A program made the position numbers and the translations under genes. Positions 16,179 through 24,932 of a stretch of 52,206 bases of DNA are shown piece by piece. The DNA lies in the NCBI GenBank assembly GCA_020403045.1, contig JADBYK010000024.1, forward strand, positions 1 to 52,206, written 5' to 3'. Under the pieces are notes generated by a model. The model ran no database searches and was not told the origin of the DNA. It saw only the letters and a program-made list of their open reading frames with translations. Numbering within the stretch: position 1 is the stretch's first letter; every line of letters begins with the position of its first letter. The DNA is from Cytophagales bacterium (GTDB taxonomy: Bacteria; Bacteroidota; Bacteroidia; Cytophagales; Cyclobacteriaceae).

Positions 16179-17108
16179 ATGGCAGTAAAAAAATCAAAAA
16201 GCTTGTTGGTTATGGCCGCGGGCATGGGTAGCCGGTATGGTGGAATAAAGCAAATTGATGGATTTGGCCCGAGTGGTGAAACCATCATGGATTACTCTTT
16301 GTATGATGCAATTAGGGCCGGTTTTACAAAAGTGGTGTTCATCGTGCGCGATGAGATTAAATCAACAGTAGAAGAGCTTTTTCTCCCCAAACTAAAAGGG
16401 AAAGTGGAAGTTTTCTTTGAGGTACAATCGCTGGATCGATTTGTGCCCAAAAATTATGGAATAGTGAACCGTAAAAAACCATGGGGCACCACGCACGCCA
16501 TGCTTTGTGGCAAAGACGTTATCAACGAGCCGTTTGCCGTGATCAATGCCGATGATTTTTATGGCAAAGAGGCGTTCGAATCGCTGGCTGCTTTTTTTGA
16601 TACAGCTGCACCGGACCATCACGCAATGGTAGGATACACATTAAAAAATGTGTTGTCAGAACATGGCAGTGTGTCGCGCGGAGTAGCAGAAGAACGAGAT
16701 GCGCAAGGATTTTTGAAGAAGCTGAGCGAGCTTACAAAAATTGTAAAAGAAGATGCCCACCTGCCGGACGGGCAGGGAAAAATTGTTTCTAAAGAGGATA
16801 CCGGTGATCGTGAACTAGATCCGTTGTTCCCCGTTTCTATGAATTGCTGGGGCTTTCAGCCGGGCGTATTTGCTATCGCTGAAAAGATGTTTCACGAGTT
16901 TGCAGAGAAAAACAAAGAAAATCCCTCAGCAGAATTTTACATTGCGCTGTTGACAAATGAAATCATCAGGCAGAATCTGGGCAAGGTGCATATACTTGGT
17001 GGTGGCAAAACCTGGTTTGGAGTGACCTACAAAGAAGACAAAGAGGAGGTGTCAGGCAAAATTAAACAACTCGTAGAGAGTGGTGTATATCCGGCAAGGT
17101 TGTGGTAG
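16179..17108 (+). CDS. Sugar-phosphate nucleotidyltransferase family protein
   Basis: A 309-residue cytoplasmic protein with the nucleotidyltransferase start LLVMAAGMGSRYGGIKQIDGF (residues about 8-28), including the Gly-rich loop and the Lys that contacts the substrate. It also has a VINADDFYG metal-binding motif (about 125-133). It resembles the Bacteroidota group annotated only as nucleotidyltransferase or NDP-sugar pyrophosphorylase-like, so the sugar and nucleotide are uncertain. The start at 16179 (MAVKKSKSL) is preferred over 16131, which adds an unrelated tail. A palindrome CCTGCC-GGACG-GGCAGG lies within its codons at 16760-16776. Confidence 0.78.
   Translation: MAVKKSKSLLVMAAGMGSRYGGIKQIDGFGPSGETIMDYSLYDAIRAGFTKVVFIVRDEIKSTVEELFLPKLKGKVEVFFEVQSLDRFVPKNYGIVNRKKPWGTTHAMLCGKDVINEPFAVINADDFYGKEAFESLAAFFDTAAPDHHAMVGYTLKNVLSEHGSVSRGVAEERDAQGFLKKLSELTKIVKEDAHLPDGQGKIVSKEDTGDRELDPLFPVSMNCWGFQPGVFAIAEKMFHEFAEKNKENPSAEFYIALLTNEIIRQNLGKVHILGGGKTWFGVTYKEDKEEVSGKIKQLVESGVYPARLW
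16760..16776. repeat. GGCAGG-type palindrome inside a nucleotidyltransferase gene
   Basis: CCTGCC-GGACG-GGCAGG forms a 6-bp stem and encodes LPDGQG in a loop-like region of the protein. A similar sequence (CCTACCCGGACAGGCAGG, 22965-22982) lies in the N-terminal linker of the RicT gene. Both are GC-rich for the window and may be a short REP-like motif that has entered coding sequence. Confidence 0.4.
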
Positions 17109-17195
17109 TGATCTGTTGCTGGTTTTCGGTAATCTGTAGCCGGTAGGCTAAAATTCTGACTCCTAAATTCTAACTCCTATATTCTTTTTATTTAC

Positions 17196-17936
17196 ATGGA
17201 AAAAGCAGAAACAATTTTTGGAACGCGTGCCGTAATTGAAGCAATCAAGGCTGGGCGGGAGATTGAAAAGATTTATATTCAGTCGGGGTTAAACAATGAT
17301 TTGATAAAGGAACTAATCAATACAGCGGCTACTCATAAGGCTCCCTATTCGTTTATTCCGCAAGTTAAACTAGACCGGCTCTCCAATAAAAATCATCAAG
17401 GAGTAGTTTGCGTGCTGTCTGCCGTACAGTATGTGCCATTGGAGAACATTATCGACAAATGTTACAGCGAAGGGCGTGAACCGTTTTTTTTGATTGTTGA
17501 TAGAGTCACGGATGTTCGAAATTTTGGGGCATTGGCTCGCACCGCGGAGTGCGCGCAAGTGGATGCGATGATCATTGCCGATAAAGGAAATGCGCCTATC
17601 ACAGGCGATGCGATGAAAACATCTGCCGGAGCACTCAACCATTTGCCGGTTTGCCGCGTGAAGGACATGAAAAAAACATTTCAATTGTTGAAAGACAATG
17701 GCATTCAAATTATCGCCTGTACGGAGAAGGCCACTAGCACGATCTATCAGATTGATTTGAATACACCGATAGCGATCATATTGGGCTCCGAAGAAGACGG
17801 CATTTCACCACAAATGTTAAAGGATGCTGATCACCTCGCTAAAATCCCATTGATGGGAAGCATCGAATCACTAAACGTATCCGTTGCCGCTGGAATTGTT
17901 GTTTACGAAAAAATCAGGCAGAGGGATTACAAATAG
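17196..17936 (+). CDS. rlmB: 23S rRNA 2'-O-methyltransferase RlmB (TrmH/SpoU family)
   Basis: A 246-residue SPOUT methyltransferase that should methylate the ribose of the guanosine equivalent to G2251 in 23S rRNA. An N-terminal substrate-binding domain begins with FGTRAVIEAIKAGREIEK. The knotted catalytic domain carries the three SpoU motifs: DRVTDVRNFGALARTAE (motif 1), IILGSEEDGIS (motif 2) and IESLNVSVAAGI (motif 3). The 87-base gap before it holds tandem ATTCTnACTCCT-like units and no other gene. Its 3' end overlaps the convergent mannose-1-phosphate guanylyltransferase by 10 bases. Confidence 0.93.
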   Translation: MEKAETIFGTRAVIEAIKAGREIEKIYIQSGLNNDLIKELINTAATHKAPYSFIPQVKLDRLSNKNHQGVVCVLSAVQYVPLENIIDKCYSEGREPFFLIVDRVTDVRNFGALARTAECAQVDAMIIADKGNAPITGDAMKTSAGALNHLPVCRVKDMKKTFQLLKDNGIQIIACTEKATSTIYQIDLNTPIAIILGSEEDGISPQMLKDADHLAKIPLMGSIESLNVSVAAGIVVYEKIRQRDYK

Positions 17937-19003
17937 TCGCTACTGTTTGGTTTGCTCTTAAGGTCGTTCACAAATTTTCGAAAAAGGTCTTCCTTATCTT
18001 TTTCGCATACAATCACCACGTTGCCAAAAGCGCCCACCAAGTAGCCGTTGAGTCCTTGAGTCACTACCAATTTATTTGCATCGCCTTTAATAATGGAATT
18101 ACGTGTCTCGTAGGTGAGTGCATCCACGCCAATTACATTGTTGTTGGAGTCTTTAGCTGAATATTCATACAGAGATCCCCATGAACCTAAGTCAGACCAC
18201 GCAAAAGAACTTAGCCAAACATAAACGTTGTCAGCTTTTTCCATGATGGCATAGTCAATCGAAATATTCTTGGTTTGCGAGTAGGCCGCTTGTATCGCCT
18301 GCTTTTCGTCATCGGTGGAGATGCTTGGTGACGCCTCGTCAAAGATCTCAGTCATTTCTGGTAAGTACTTGGCAAAGGCGTGATGAATTGCCTGCACACC
18401 CCAAATAAAAATGCCCGCGTTCCAGACGAAATCACCACTTTCTAAAAACTTGTTTGCCAGGGCTAATTCTGGTTTCTCCGTAAAGGTTTTTACCTTTTTT
18501 AAGGTGCTTTTGTTTTCGATATACTGGATGTAACCATAGCCGGTTTCAGGTCTGGAAGGCTTGATTCCCAGCGTAATCAACTTATCCTGGTTTTTTGCAT
18601 GTTCGGCAGATTTTAGAATAGTCTGTTGAAAGTCAGATTCGTTTAAGATAAGATGATCTGTCGGACTCACCACTACCACGGCTTGCGGATTGATCTTAGA
18701 GATCTTATGGCAAGCATACAAGATACAGGGTGCCGTGTTCTTTCTCATTGGCTCCGCCAATATTTGTGACTCAGATAATGTGGGTAACTGTTCTTTTGTA
18801 AGCATTCGATGCTCTTCATGCGTGACCACAAAAATATTTTCCGGTGGGCAAATGGGCAAAAAGCGATCATAGGTCGATTGAAGAAGTGTTTTTCCCGTTC
18901 CTATCACATCCAAAAACTGTTTTGGCTTGGCATTTCGGCTATACGGCCAAAATCTGGTTCCAACTCCACCTGCCATCAACACCACAAAAAGATTAGTATT
19001 CAT
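17927..19003 (-). CDS. manC: Mannose-1-phosphate guanylyltransferase
   Basis: A 358-residue enzyme that makes GDP-mannose from mannose-1-phosphate and GTP, supplying surface polysaccharides and glycans. It has the start MAGGVGTRFWPYSRNAKPKQF (residues 10-30), the EPMRKNTAPCI motif (about 84-94), the PTDHLI metal site and the FTEKPE motif. The C-terminal isomerase domain of the bifunctional form is absent. The gene converges on rlmB with a 10-base overlap, so no separate terminator fits between them. Confidence 0.92.
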   Translation of the reverse strand: MNTNLFVVLMAGGVGTRFWPYSRNAKPKQFLDVIGTGKTLLQSTYDRFLPICPPENIFVVTHEEHRMLTKEQLPTLSESQILAEPMRKNTAPCILYACHKISKINPQAVVVVSPTDHLILNESDFQQTILKSAEHAKNQDKLITLGIKPSRPETGYGYIQYIENKSTLKKVKTFTEKPELALANKFLESGDFVWNAGIFIWGVQAIHHAFAKYLPEMTEIFDEASPSISTDDEKQAIQAAYSQTKNISIDYAIMEKADNVYVWLSSFAWSDLGSWGSLYEYSAKDSNNNVIGVDALTYETRNSIIKGDANKLVVTQGLNGYLVGAFGNVVIVCEKDKEDLFRKFVNDLKSKPNSSDYL

Positions 19004-19259
19004 TCGAAAATGGCTTTTATAGATTTAAAACGCTAAAATAGTGAACTATCGTGAATCTTTAGCCGGATGCAAACGTTGCCACAGAAGCAAATAACCGGTG
19101 ATCAAACTATTTTTCCATTTATCGCAACATTAGCAGGATTTGATGCTTTACGCTAACTATGGAATAATCATCTATTTCCTATATGCTTTGCTTCTTGTCA
19201 GATTTTAATTATCTTCAATTTCCTAAAAAATATAAATCAGAACTTTATTACAAGGTATT

Positions 19260-21443
19260 ATGGTAGTGGCAGAAGAGAAAGATGAACTGAAGGCGAAACT
19301 CAAGGAAATATTCGGCTACGGAAATTTCAGGGGAAATCAAGAGGTTGTAATCAGAAATATTCTTACCGGAAGGAACACATTTGTAATTATGCCCACGGGG
19401 GCAGGCAAATCCTTGTGTTATCAACTTCCTGCTATGATGTACGATGGCTTAGCCATCGTGATATCACCGTTGATCGCGCTGATGAAGAATCAGGTAGATC
19501 AGATGAACGCTTATGGAGTTAACGCGAGATTTTTAAATTCAACACTTAGCAAAGGCGAAATAACAAAACTTAAGAAGGACTGCGTGTCCGGTTTAGTGAA
19601 GTTGTTGTATGTGGCACCCGAATCGTTGAACAAAGAAGAGAATATTGAGTTTTTACAAAAAGTGAATGTGTCCTTTGTTGCCATTGATGAGGCCCATTGT
19701 ATTTCAGAGTGGGGCCACGATTTTCGCCCGGAGTATCGCAAGATCAAAACGATGATTGGACAGCTTGGTAAAAAGTCGGTCATCGCGCTGACCGCTACAG
19801 CAACACCAAAAGTTCAATTAGATATTCAGAAGAATTTGCAGATGGAAGACGCAGACGTGTTCTTGTCTTCGTTCAATCGCAAAAATTTGTATTATGAAGT
19901 ACGCCCCAAGAAAGAGACTAAAAAGCAACTCATTCGCTTTTTAAAACAGCACAAAGGGAAATCGGGAATCATCTATTGCCTCAGCCGTAAAAAAGTAGAA
20001 GAGATTGCGCAGTTGTTGAATGTAAATGGATTTAAGGCGGCACCGTATCATGCTGGTTTAGATCCGGATGTGCGCATGAAAAATCAAGATGATTTCTTGA
20101 ATGAGGAGGTAGACATCATTACAGCAACAATTGCGTTTGGTATGGGCATTGATAAACCGGATGTTCGGTTTGTGGTGCATTATGATGTTCCGAAATCATT
20201 GGAGGGATATTATCAAGAAACCGGACGCGGAGGTCGTGATGGATTGGAAGGTATCTGTTTGATGTTTTACAGCCACAATGACTTGAACAAATTAGAGAAA
20301 TTTAACAAAGATAAGTCTGTACAGGAGCGAGAGAACGCGCGCATTTTGTTACAGGAGATGGAGTTTTATGCCGAGTCGCCTGTTTGTAGGCGGAAGCAAC
20401 TACTCCACTACTTTGGTGAAGAATATAAAGAAGCCAACTGTGGTGCATGCGACAATTGTTTGAATCCACGCGAGAGATTCGAAGGTATGGATTCTGTAAA
20501 GATTGCTATTGAAGCAGTTAAACAGACAAGTGAGCGATTTGGACTTCCACACTTGGTAAATGTGATTCGTGGCACCGAGGATGAATACGTGAAGAGCTAT
20601 GGCCATTTTGATTTAGCCATTTATGGCAAAGGCGACACGGAAGATGCTGATTTCTGGAAAGCGGTCATTCGTCAGGCATTGATCTATCAATATTTGGAAA
20701 AAGATATTGAGAACATAGGAGTGTTGAAAATTACGGAGAAAGGTCATGCTTTCCTGAAAAAGCCACATTCCATCGAACTGGCCAGAGATCATGATTTCAG
20801 CACCGAAGTAGGCGAAGAAGAGTCATCCGAGCGGGTGATTATCAACTCAAAATCCTACGACATAAAATTGTTCGAGATGCTGAAGGCGCTTCGCAAGAAA
20901 ATCGCCAAAGAAAAAGACTTGCCACCTTATGTCATCTTCCAAGATCCTTCGCTAGAGGAGATGGCGACAACATACCCAACCAACAAAGAAGAATTGGCTT
21001 CAGTGAATGGAGTGGGCATGGGCAAGGTGAATAAGTTTGGTAAAGAGTTCATCGAGTTAATTGAAAAATATGTAGATGAAAATGATATCGAGACCGCCTC
21101 TGAGGTGGTGGTGAAGTCTTCGATTAATAAATCAAAAATAAAAATATTCATCATCCAACAAATAGATCGCAAGGTGGATCTGGAAGAGATAGCGGAGTCA
21201 AAAAGTTTGACGTTTGATGAACTGTTGACGGAGATGGAAAATATTTGCTACTCCGGTACAAAACTTACGATAGACTATTACATCGATGAAGTGCTGGATG
21301 ACAATAAGCAAGAAGAGATTTATGATTACTTCCTTAATTCGGAGACCGATAGCATGGAAGAGGCGATGGCAACCTTAACAGATCAATCGGAAGATGATGT
21401 TCGTTTGATGCGTATTAAATTTTTGAGCGAGTACGCGAATTAG
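19260..21443 (+). CDS. recQ: ATP-dependent DNA helicase RecQ
   Basis: A 727-residue superfamily 2 helicase acting in recombination and stalled-fork repair. It shows the Q-motif region FGYGNFRGNQ, Walker A PTGAGKS (45-51), DEAH at 143-146, SAT-like ALTATAT, and motif VI ETGRGGRDG. The zinc-binding Cys set follows (CRRKQ, then CGACDNC). Then come the winged-helix domain (about 405-510), an HRDC domain (about 530-600) and an additional C-terminal helix-rich tail of about 100 residues typical of Bacteroidota. A strong terminator directly follows. About 255 bases upstream hold no gene and no clear promoter. Confidence 0.96.
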   Translation: MVVAEEKDELKAKLKEIFGYGNFRGNQEVVIRNILTGRNTFVIMPTGAGKSLCYQLPAMMYDGLAIVISPLIALMKNQVDQMNAYGVNARFLNSTLSKGEITKLKKDCVSGLVKLLYVAPESLNKEENIEFLQKVNVSFVAIDEAHCISEWGHDFRPEYRKIKTMIGQLGKKSVIALTATATPKVQLDIQKNLQMEDADVFLSSFNRKNLYYEVRPKKETKKQLIRFLKQHKGKSGIIYCLSRKKVEEIAQLLNVNGFKAAPYHAGLDPDVRMKNQDDFLNEEVDIITATIAFGMGIDKPDVRFVVHYDVPKSLEGYYQETGRGGRDGLEGICLMFYSHNDLNKLEKFNKDKSVQERENARILLQEMEFYAESPVCRRKQLLHYFGEEYKEANCGACDNCLNPRERFEGMDSVKIAIEAVKQTSERFGLPHLVNVIRGTEDEYVKSYGHFDLAIYGKGDTEDADFWKAVIRQALIYQYLEKDIENIGVLKITEKGHAFLKKPHSIELARDHDFSTEVGEEESSERVIINSKSYDIKLFEMLKALRKKIAKEKDLPPYVIFQDPSLEEMATTYPTNKEELASVNGVGMGKVNKFGKEFIELIEKYVDENDIETASEVVVKSSINKSKIKIFIIQQIDRKVDLEEIAESKSLTFDELLTEMENICYSGTKLTIDYYIDEVLDDNKQEEIYDYFLNSETDSMEEAMATLTDQSEDDVRLMRIKFLSEYAN

Positions 21444-21460
21444 GTTAAGTAAACCCATCG

Positions 21461-21499
21461 AAAAGCCCTTTGAATGCCAACATTCAAAGGGCTTTTTTT
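21461..21499 (+). terminator. Intrinsic terminator after recQ
   Basis: A perfect 16-bp stem (AAAAGCCCTTTGAATG at 21461-21476, partner 21481-21496) with the loop CCAA is followed by a T-rich end. It separates recQ from purD. Confidence 0.92.
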
Positions 21500-21547
21500 A
21501 TTAGACTTTTGTGAATTCCAACTTATATTTGAAGCTTATCAGTTATT

Positions 21548-22822
21548 ATGAATGTTCTACTTATTGGTAATGGTGGCCGCGAACACGCGCTCGCATGGAA
21601 AATCAAACAAAGCCCATTGTGTGAAAAACTATTTGTTGCCCCCGGTAATGCCGGGACTTCAATAGTTGCGGAGAATATATCAATTGGGGTCAGCGAATTT
21701 GAAAAATTGGGGGCATTCTGCCTTGACAATAAAATTGAGTTAGTTGTAGTTGGCCCTGAAGTTCCTCTGGTAAATGGCATTCGCGATTATTTTGAGGCTG
21801 ACCCGAAATTGAAATCAATTTGGATGGTGGGGCCGGGCAAAATGGGTGCTCAATTGGAAGGAAGCAAGGATTTTTCAAAGCAATTCATGTTGCGTAACGG
21901 AGTACCTACTGCGAAGGCAAGAACGTTTTATGCAAATCAATTTGTAGAAGCAGCCATTTACCTTGAAACCTGCAAGCCACCTTTGGTTTTAAAGGCCGAT
22001 GGGTTAGCCGCAGGCAAGGGGGTGATCATCACTTCTGATTTGGCCGAAGCAAAAGTGACCATGCGCGAAATGTTGGAAGAAAAAAAATTTGGCGAAGCCA
22101 GCGCGAAGGTATTGGTAGAAGAATTCTTAAATGGTATTGAGCTTTCTGTTTTTGTGTTGACTGATGGTGAGGATTATGTGATTTTACCAGAGGCAAAAGA
22201 TTACAAACGTATTGGCGATGGCGACACGGGGCCAAACACAGGTGGCATGGGTTCAGTTTCTCCTGTGCCTTTTGCCAATGCAGATTTCATGCAAAAAGTA
22301 GAGGAGAAAGTAGTCAAGCCCACCATTGCAGGATTAAAGAAAGAGCAAATCTCTTTCAAAGGATTTATTTTTGTTGGGCTTATGAATGTGAGTGGCGAGC
22401 CGTATGTGATTGAATACAATACGCGCATGGGTGATCCGGAGACGCAATCGGTAATGGCGCGCATACAAAGTGATTTTTTGGCATTACTGCTGGCAGCTGC
22501 CAAGGGAGAATTGAAAGACAAGACCATTGAAGTTGATCCGAATTTTGCTTTGACGATTGTTGTGGCTTCTGATGGCTACCCTGATGAATTTGAAAAAGGT
22601 AAAACGATTAGCGGCTTAGAAGAAGCTACTGGTGCGTTGGTATTCCATGCCGGAACAAGAAAGCAGAACAATGTGGTGTTGACCGATGGGGGCCGTGTGT
22701 TGGGTATTACGGGCAAGGGAAAAACATTGAAAGCAGCACAAGCCAATGCTTATGCAGCTGCAGAAAAAATTAACTGGGACGGTGTTTATTACAGGTGGGA
22801 TATAGGGAAGGATTTGATGTGA
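21548..22822 (+). CDS. purD: Phosphoribosylamine-glycine ligase PurD
   Basis: A 424-residue ATP-grasp enzyme of purine synthesis that joins phosphoribosylamine and glycine to give GAR. Clear signatures are MNVLLIGNGGREHALAWKI at the start, VVGPEVPLVNG (about 57-67), LKADGLAAGKGVI (about 147-159), and the family signature RMGDPETQSV near residue 297. Length and domain order are normal for the family. The gene follows the recQ terminator and stands alone; a TATATTTG motif lies at 21524-21531, but its paired upstream element is too close to be convincing. Confidence 0.96.
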   Translation: MNVLLIGNGGREHALAWKIKQSPLCEKLFVAPGNAGTSIVAENISIGVSEFEKLGAFCLDNKIELVVVGPEVPLVNGIRDYFEADPKLKSIWMVGPGKMGAQLEGSKDFSKQFMLRNGVPTAKARTFYANQFVEAAIYLETCKPPLVLKADGLAAGKGVIITSDLAEAKVTMREMLEEKKFGEASAKVLVEEFLNGIELSVFVLTDGEDYVILPEAKDYKRIGDGDTGPNTGGMGSVSPVPFANADFMQKVEEKVVKPTIAGLKKEQISFKGFIFVGLMNVSGEPYVIEYNTRMGDPETQSVMARIQSDFLALLLAAAKGELKDKTIEVDPNFALTIVVASDGYPDEFEKGKTISGLEEATGALVFHAGTRKQNNVVLTDGGRVLGITGKGKTLKAAQANAYAAAEKINWDGVYYRWDIGKDLM

Positions 22823-22932
22823 ATTTATTTCTAACCTGGTACTGTGAAGTCATTAGCTTTCAGCTGGAAAGAACTCCTTGCCTTTACCCCTCTAACGCAC
22901 TACCTTTAACCTTTTAATCAATATCTTAAACG

Positions 22933-24363
22933 ATGGGCTGTGCTTGTGGAACGAAAAAAGAAGGCCTACCCGGACAGGCAGGAAAGGTTTCCGGCTGCAA
23001 TAACAATGGTGCCTGTGGCACGGGTGGCTGTAATAAAATGAATGTATTCGATTGGCTGTCGAACATGGATATGCCAGTACAGGACCGCTTTGACGTGGTG
23101 GAGGTACGATTCAAAAGTGGCCGAAAGGATTTTTATCGCAATACAGAAAATCTCTTACTGACAACAGGTGATGCCATTATTGTCGAGACACAGTCAGGGC
23201 ATCATTTAGGGCATGTCTCGCTGCAAGGCGAATTGGTGCGCCTTCAAATGCAAAAGAAGAAGGTCGCTAACGATGAAGAGATCAAGAAAATTTACCGCAT
23301 CGCGCATCAACGCGACTTAGAAAAATACGAAGAAACGAAAAAGCGAGCCGCTCCTACGCTCTATCGCTCTCGAGAGATAGTGAAGCAGTACAAGCTAGCG
23401 ATGAAGCTCTCTGATGTTGAATACCAGGCTGACAATACCAAAGCAACTTTCTTTTATTCTGCTGAGGATCGAGTGGATTTTCGCGAATTGATTAAACAGT
23501 TAGCTGGAGAATTTAAAGTGCGCGTAGAGATGCGACAAATCAGCCTCCGCCAAGAGGCAGGCCGTTTAGGTGGCATTGGTGTTTGTGGCCGCGAGTTGTG
23601 TTGCTCTACCTGGCTTAGTGATTTTAAAAATGTGGCGACTAGCGCTGCCCGTTATCAAAATCTGTCTCTTAATCCGAGCAAACTATCCGGGCAATGTGGG
23701 CGTTTGAAATGCTGCCTGAACTACGAGTTGGAGACCTACATGGATGCGCTGAAGTACATCCCTGATGTGAATGCGCCACTGCTGACAGAGCAAGGAGAAG
23801 CACGATTGCAAAAAACGGACATCTTTCGGAAGATAATGTGGTTTGGCTACAAAGAAGATAATAACTGGTATCCGCTGAATGTAGATCGCGTCAATGAAAT
23901 ATTGGCATTAAACAAAGAGGGAAAAAAACCTGCAACACTTCAAATAGATAAAGAAGAAGTTCGTGCTCCTTTAAGTGTGCTCAATAGCGATTTAGCTAGC
24001 ATGGATCGCAAATTCAAAAACAAAGCCAACAAGAATAACGACAGAAGAGGGCGCGGGCGCGATGACCGCGGGAATCGAGAAAATAGGAGCAACAATCAAG
24101 TACGAGAGGGTAATTCCCCAAAACCCACGGGGCAAAAGCCTTCAGGGGGTAATCCAAACAAACCGAATAACGATCAAAATCCTAATCGCAATAGGAATCA
24201 AAATAACCCAAATCGTACCAATCCAAATAGGAATCAGAATCCTAACCGCAACCCAAACAATCCGAACCCTAATCGCAATCAAAATAATCCCAACCGTAAC
24301 CAAAATAATCCCAACCGAAATCAGAACAAGACAAATCCTGATAAGGATAAACCGCTAGGTTAG
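22933..24363 (+). CDS. ricT: RicT/PSP1 (YaaT-like) protein with Asn-Pro-Arg-rich tail
   Basis: A 476-residue PSP1-domain protein. The N-terminal 40 residues are Cys-rich (GCACGT, GCNNNGACGTGGC). The PSP1 core, about 45-320, carries the family Cys sets GVCGRELCC and CGRLKCC. Related RicT proteins belong to a Fe-S complex that affects RNA processing in Firmicutes; the role in Bacteroidota is not established. The C-terminal 110 residues are a disordered tail that ends in tandem NRNQNNP-like heptads. The gldH gene follows within 50 bases, an order commonly seen in this phylum. Codons 11-17 overlap a palindrome of REP-like character. Confidence 0.82.
   Translation: MGCACGTKKEGLPGQAGKVSGCNNNGACGTGGCNKMNVFDWLSNMDMPVQDRFDVVEVRFKSGRKDFYRNTENLLLTTGDAIIVETQSGHHLGHVSLQGELVRLQMQKKKVANDEEIKKIYRIAHQRDLEKYEETKKRAAPTLYRSREIVKQYKLAMKLSDVEYQADNTKATFFYSAEDRVDFRELIKQLAGEFKVRVEMRQISLRQEAGRLGGIGVCGRELCCSTWLSDFKNVATSAARYQNLSLNPSKLSGQCGRLKCCLNYELETYMDALKYIPDVNAPLLTEQGEARLQKTDIFRKIMWFGYKEDNNWYPLNVDRVNEILALNKEGKKPATLQIDKEEVRAPLSVLNSDLASMDRKFKNKANKNNDRRGRGRDDRGNRENRSNNQVREGNSPKPTGQKPSGGNPNKPNNDQNPNRNRNQNNPNRTNPNRNQNPNRNPNNPNPNRNQNNPNRNQNNPNRNQNKTNPDKDKPLG
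24160..24345 (+). repeat. Coding minisatellite (NRNQNNP-type repeats)
   Basis: About 21-base units encoding Asn-Arg-Asn-Gln-Asn-Asn-Pro and near variants are repeated in tandem through the 3' end of the RicT gene. Units such as CCCAACCGTAACCAAAATAAT recur nearly unchanged at 24290-24330, so slippage can change their number without a frameshift. Confidence 0.7.
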
Positions 24364-24412
24364 AATTATGATTAAAGAATTACGATTTATGATTTTAGAG
24401 GTAGTAAGATCG

Positions 24413-24928
24413 ATGGATGATGCAAAGGGTCAGTTAACATTGTCTTCAGTTAATCCTCGTCTTGTTCTGTTTTTAGTTGTTCTCGTCTTTATGTTAAGTT
24501 CCTGCGATTCTAACCGTGTGTACGAAGACAATATAGAGTTCAAAGATCGCACCTGGAAAACCACAACACCGGCTGAATTGGAGTTTGACGTAAGCGACAC
24601 CACTCAAGTCTACAACCTCTATTTAGACGTACGCAATTCACTTGATTATCCCTACGCGCGACTTTTTGTAAACTATCAATTGGTTGATCCAAACGGGTCT
24701 GTGGTAAAAAAGGAAATGTTGACCGAGAATCTCTTTGACATTAAAACAGGAGAACCAAATGGTCGCAGTGGCTTAGGCGATGTGTACGATCATCAGTTTG
24801 GTTTTTTAACAAACTACTCCTTTGAAAAAGCCGGCAAACACAAAGTCCGTTTCGAGCAGTTTATGCGACAAGACACCCTGCCAGGCATTTTAGCTGTTGG
24901 GTTAAGAGTGGAAACAATCCAGAAGTAA
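24413..24928 (+). CDS. gldH: Gliding motility lipoprotein GldH
   Basis: A 171-residue lipoprotein with a hydrophobic signal and lipobox MLSSC near residue 31. The mature part matches GldH in its order of features: DSNRVYEDN start, the W-containing EFKDRTWKT segment, YNLYLDVRNSLDYPY, the LFVNYQL strand, and ending FEQFMRQDTLPGILAVGLRVE. GldH is required for gliding and type IX-linked motility in Flavobacterium. Starting at ATG 24413 gives a normal signal peptide; the start at 24368 adds a stretch resembling AT-rich spacer. It lies directly after the RicT gene. Other gliding genes are not in the window. Confidence 0.87.
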   Translation: MDDAKGQLTLSSVNPRLVLFLVVLVFMLSSCDSNRVYEDNIEFKDRTWKTTTPAELEFDVSDTTQVYNLYLDVRNSLDYPYARLFVNYQLVDPNGSVVKKEMLTENLFDIKTGEPNGRSGLGDVYDHQFGFLTNYSFEKAGKHKVRFEQFMRQDTLPGILAVGLRVETIQK

Positions 24929-24932
24929 TCGG

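Noticed and set aside
21508-21531. Promoter of purD (TTTG and TATATTTG)
   Set aside because: The spacer is only 12 bases against the usual 17-23, so the pair is not a convincing promoter although the -7 motif alone may be real.
24062-24358. Second-frame open reading frame in the 3' part of the RicT gene
   Set aside because: It is produced by the low-complexity AAT/CCC/CGA repeats in another frame; the RicT frame explains the sequence.
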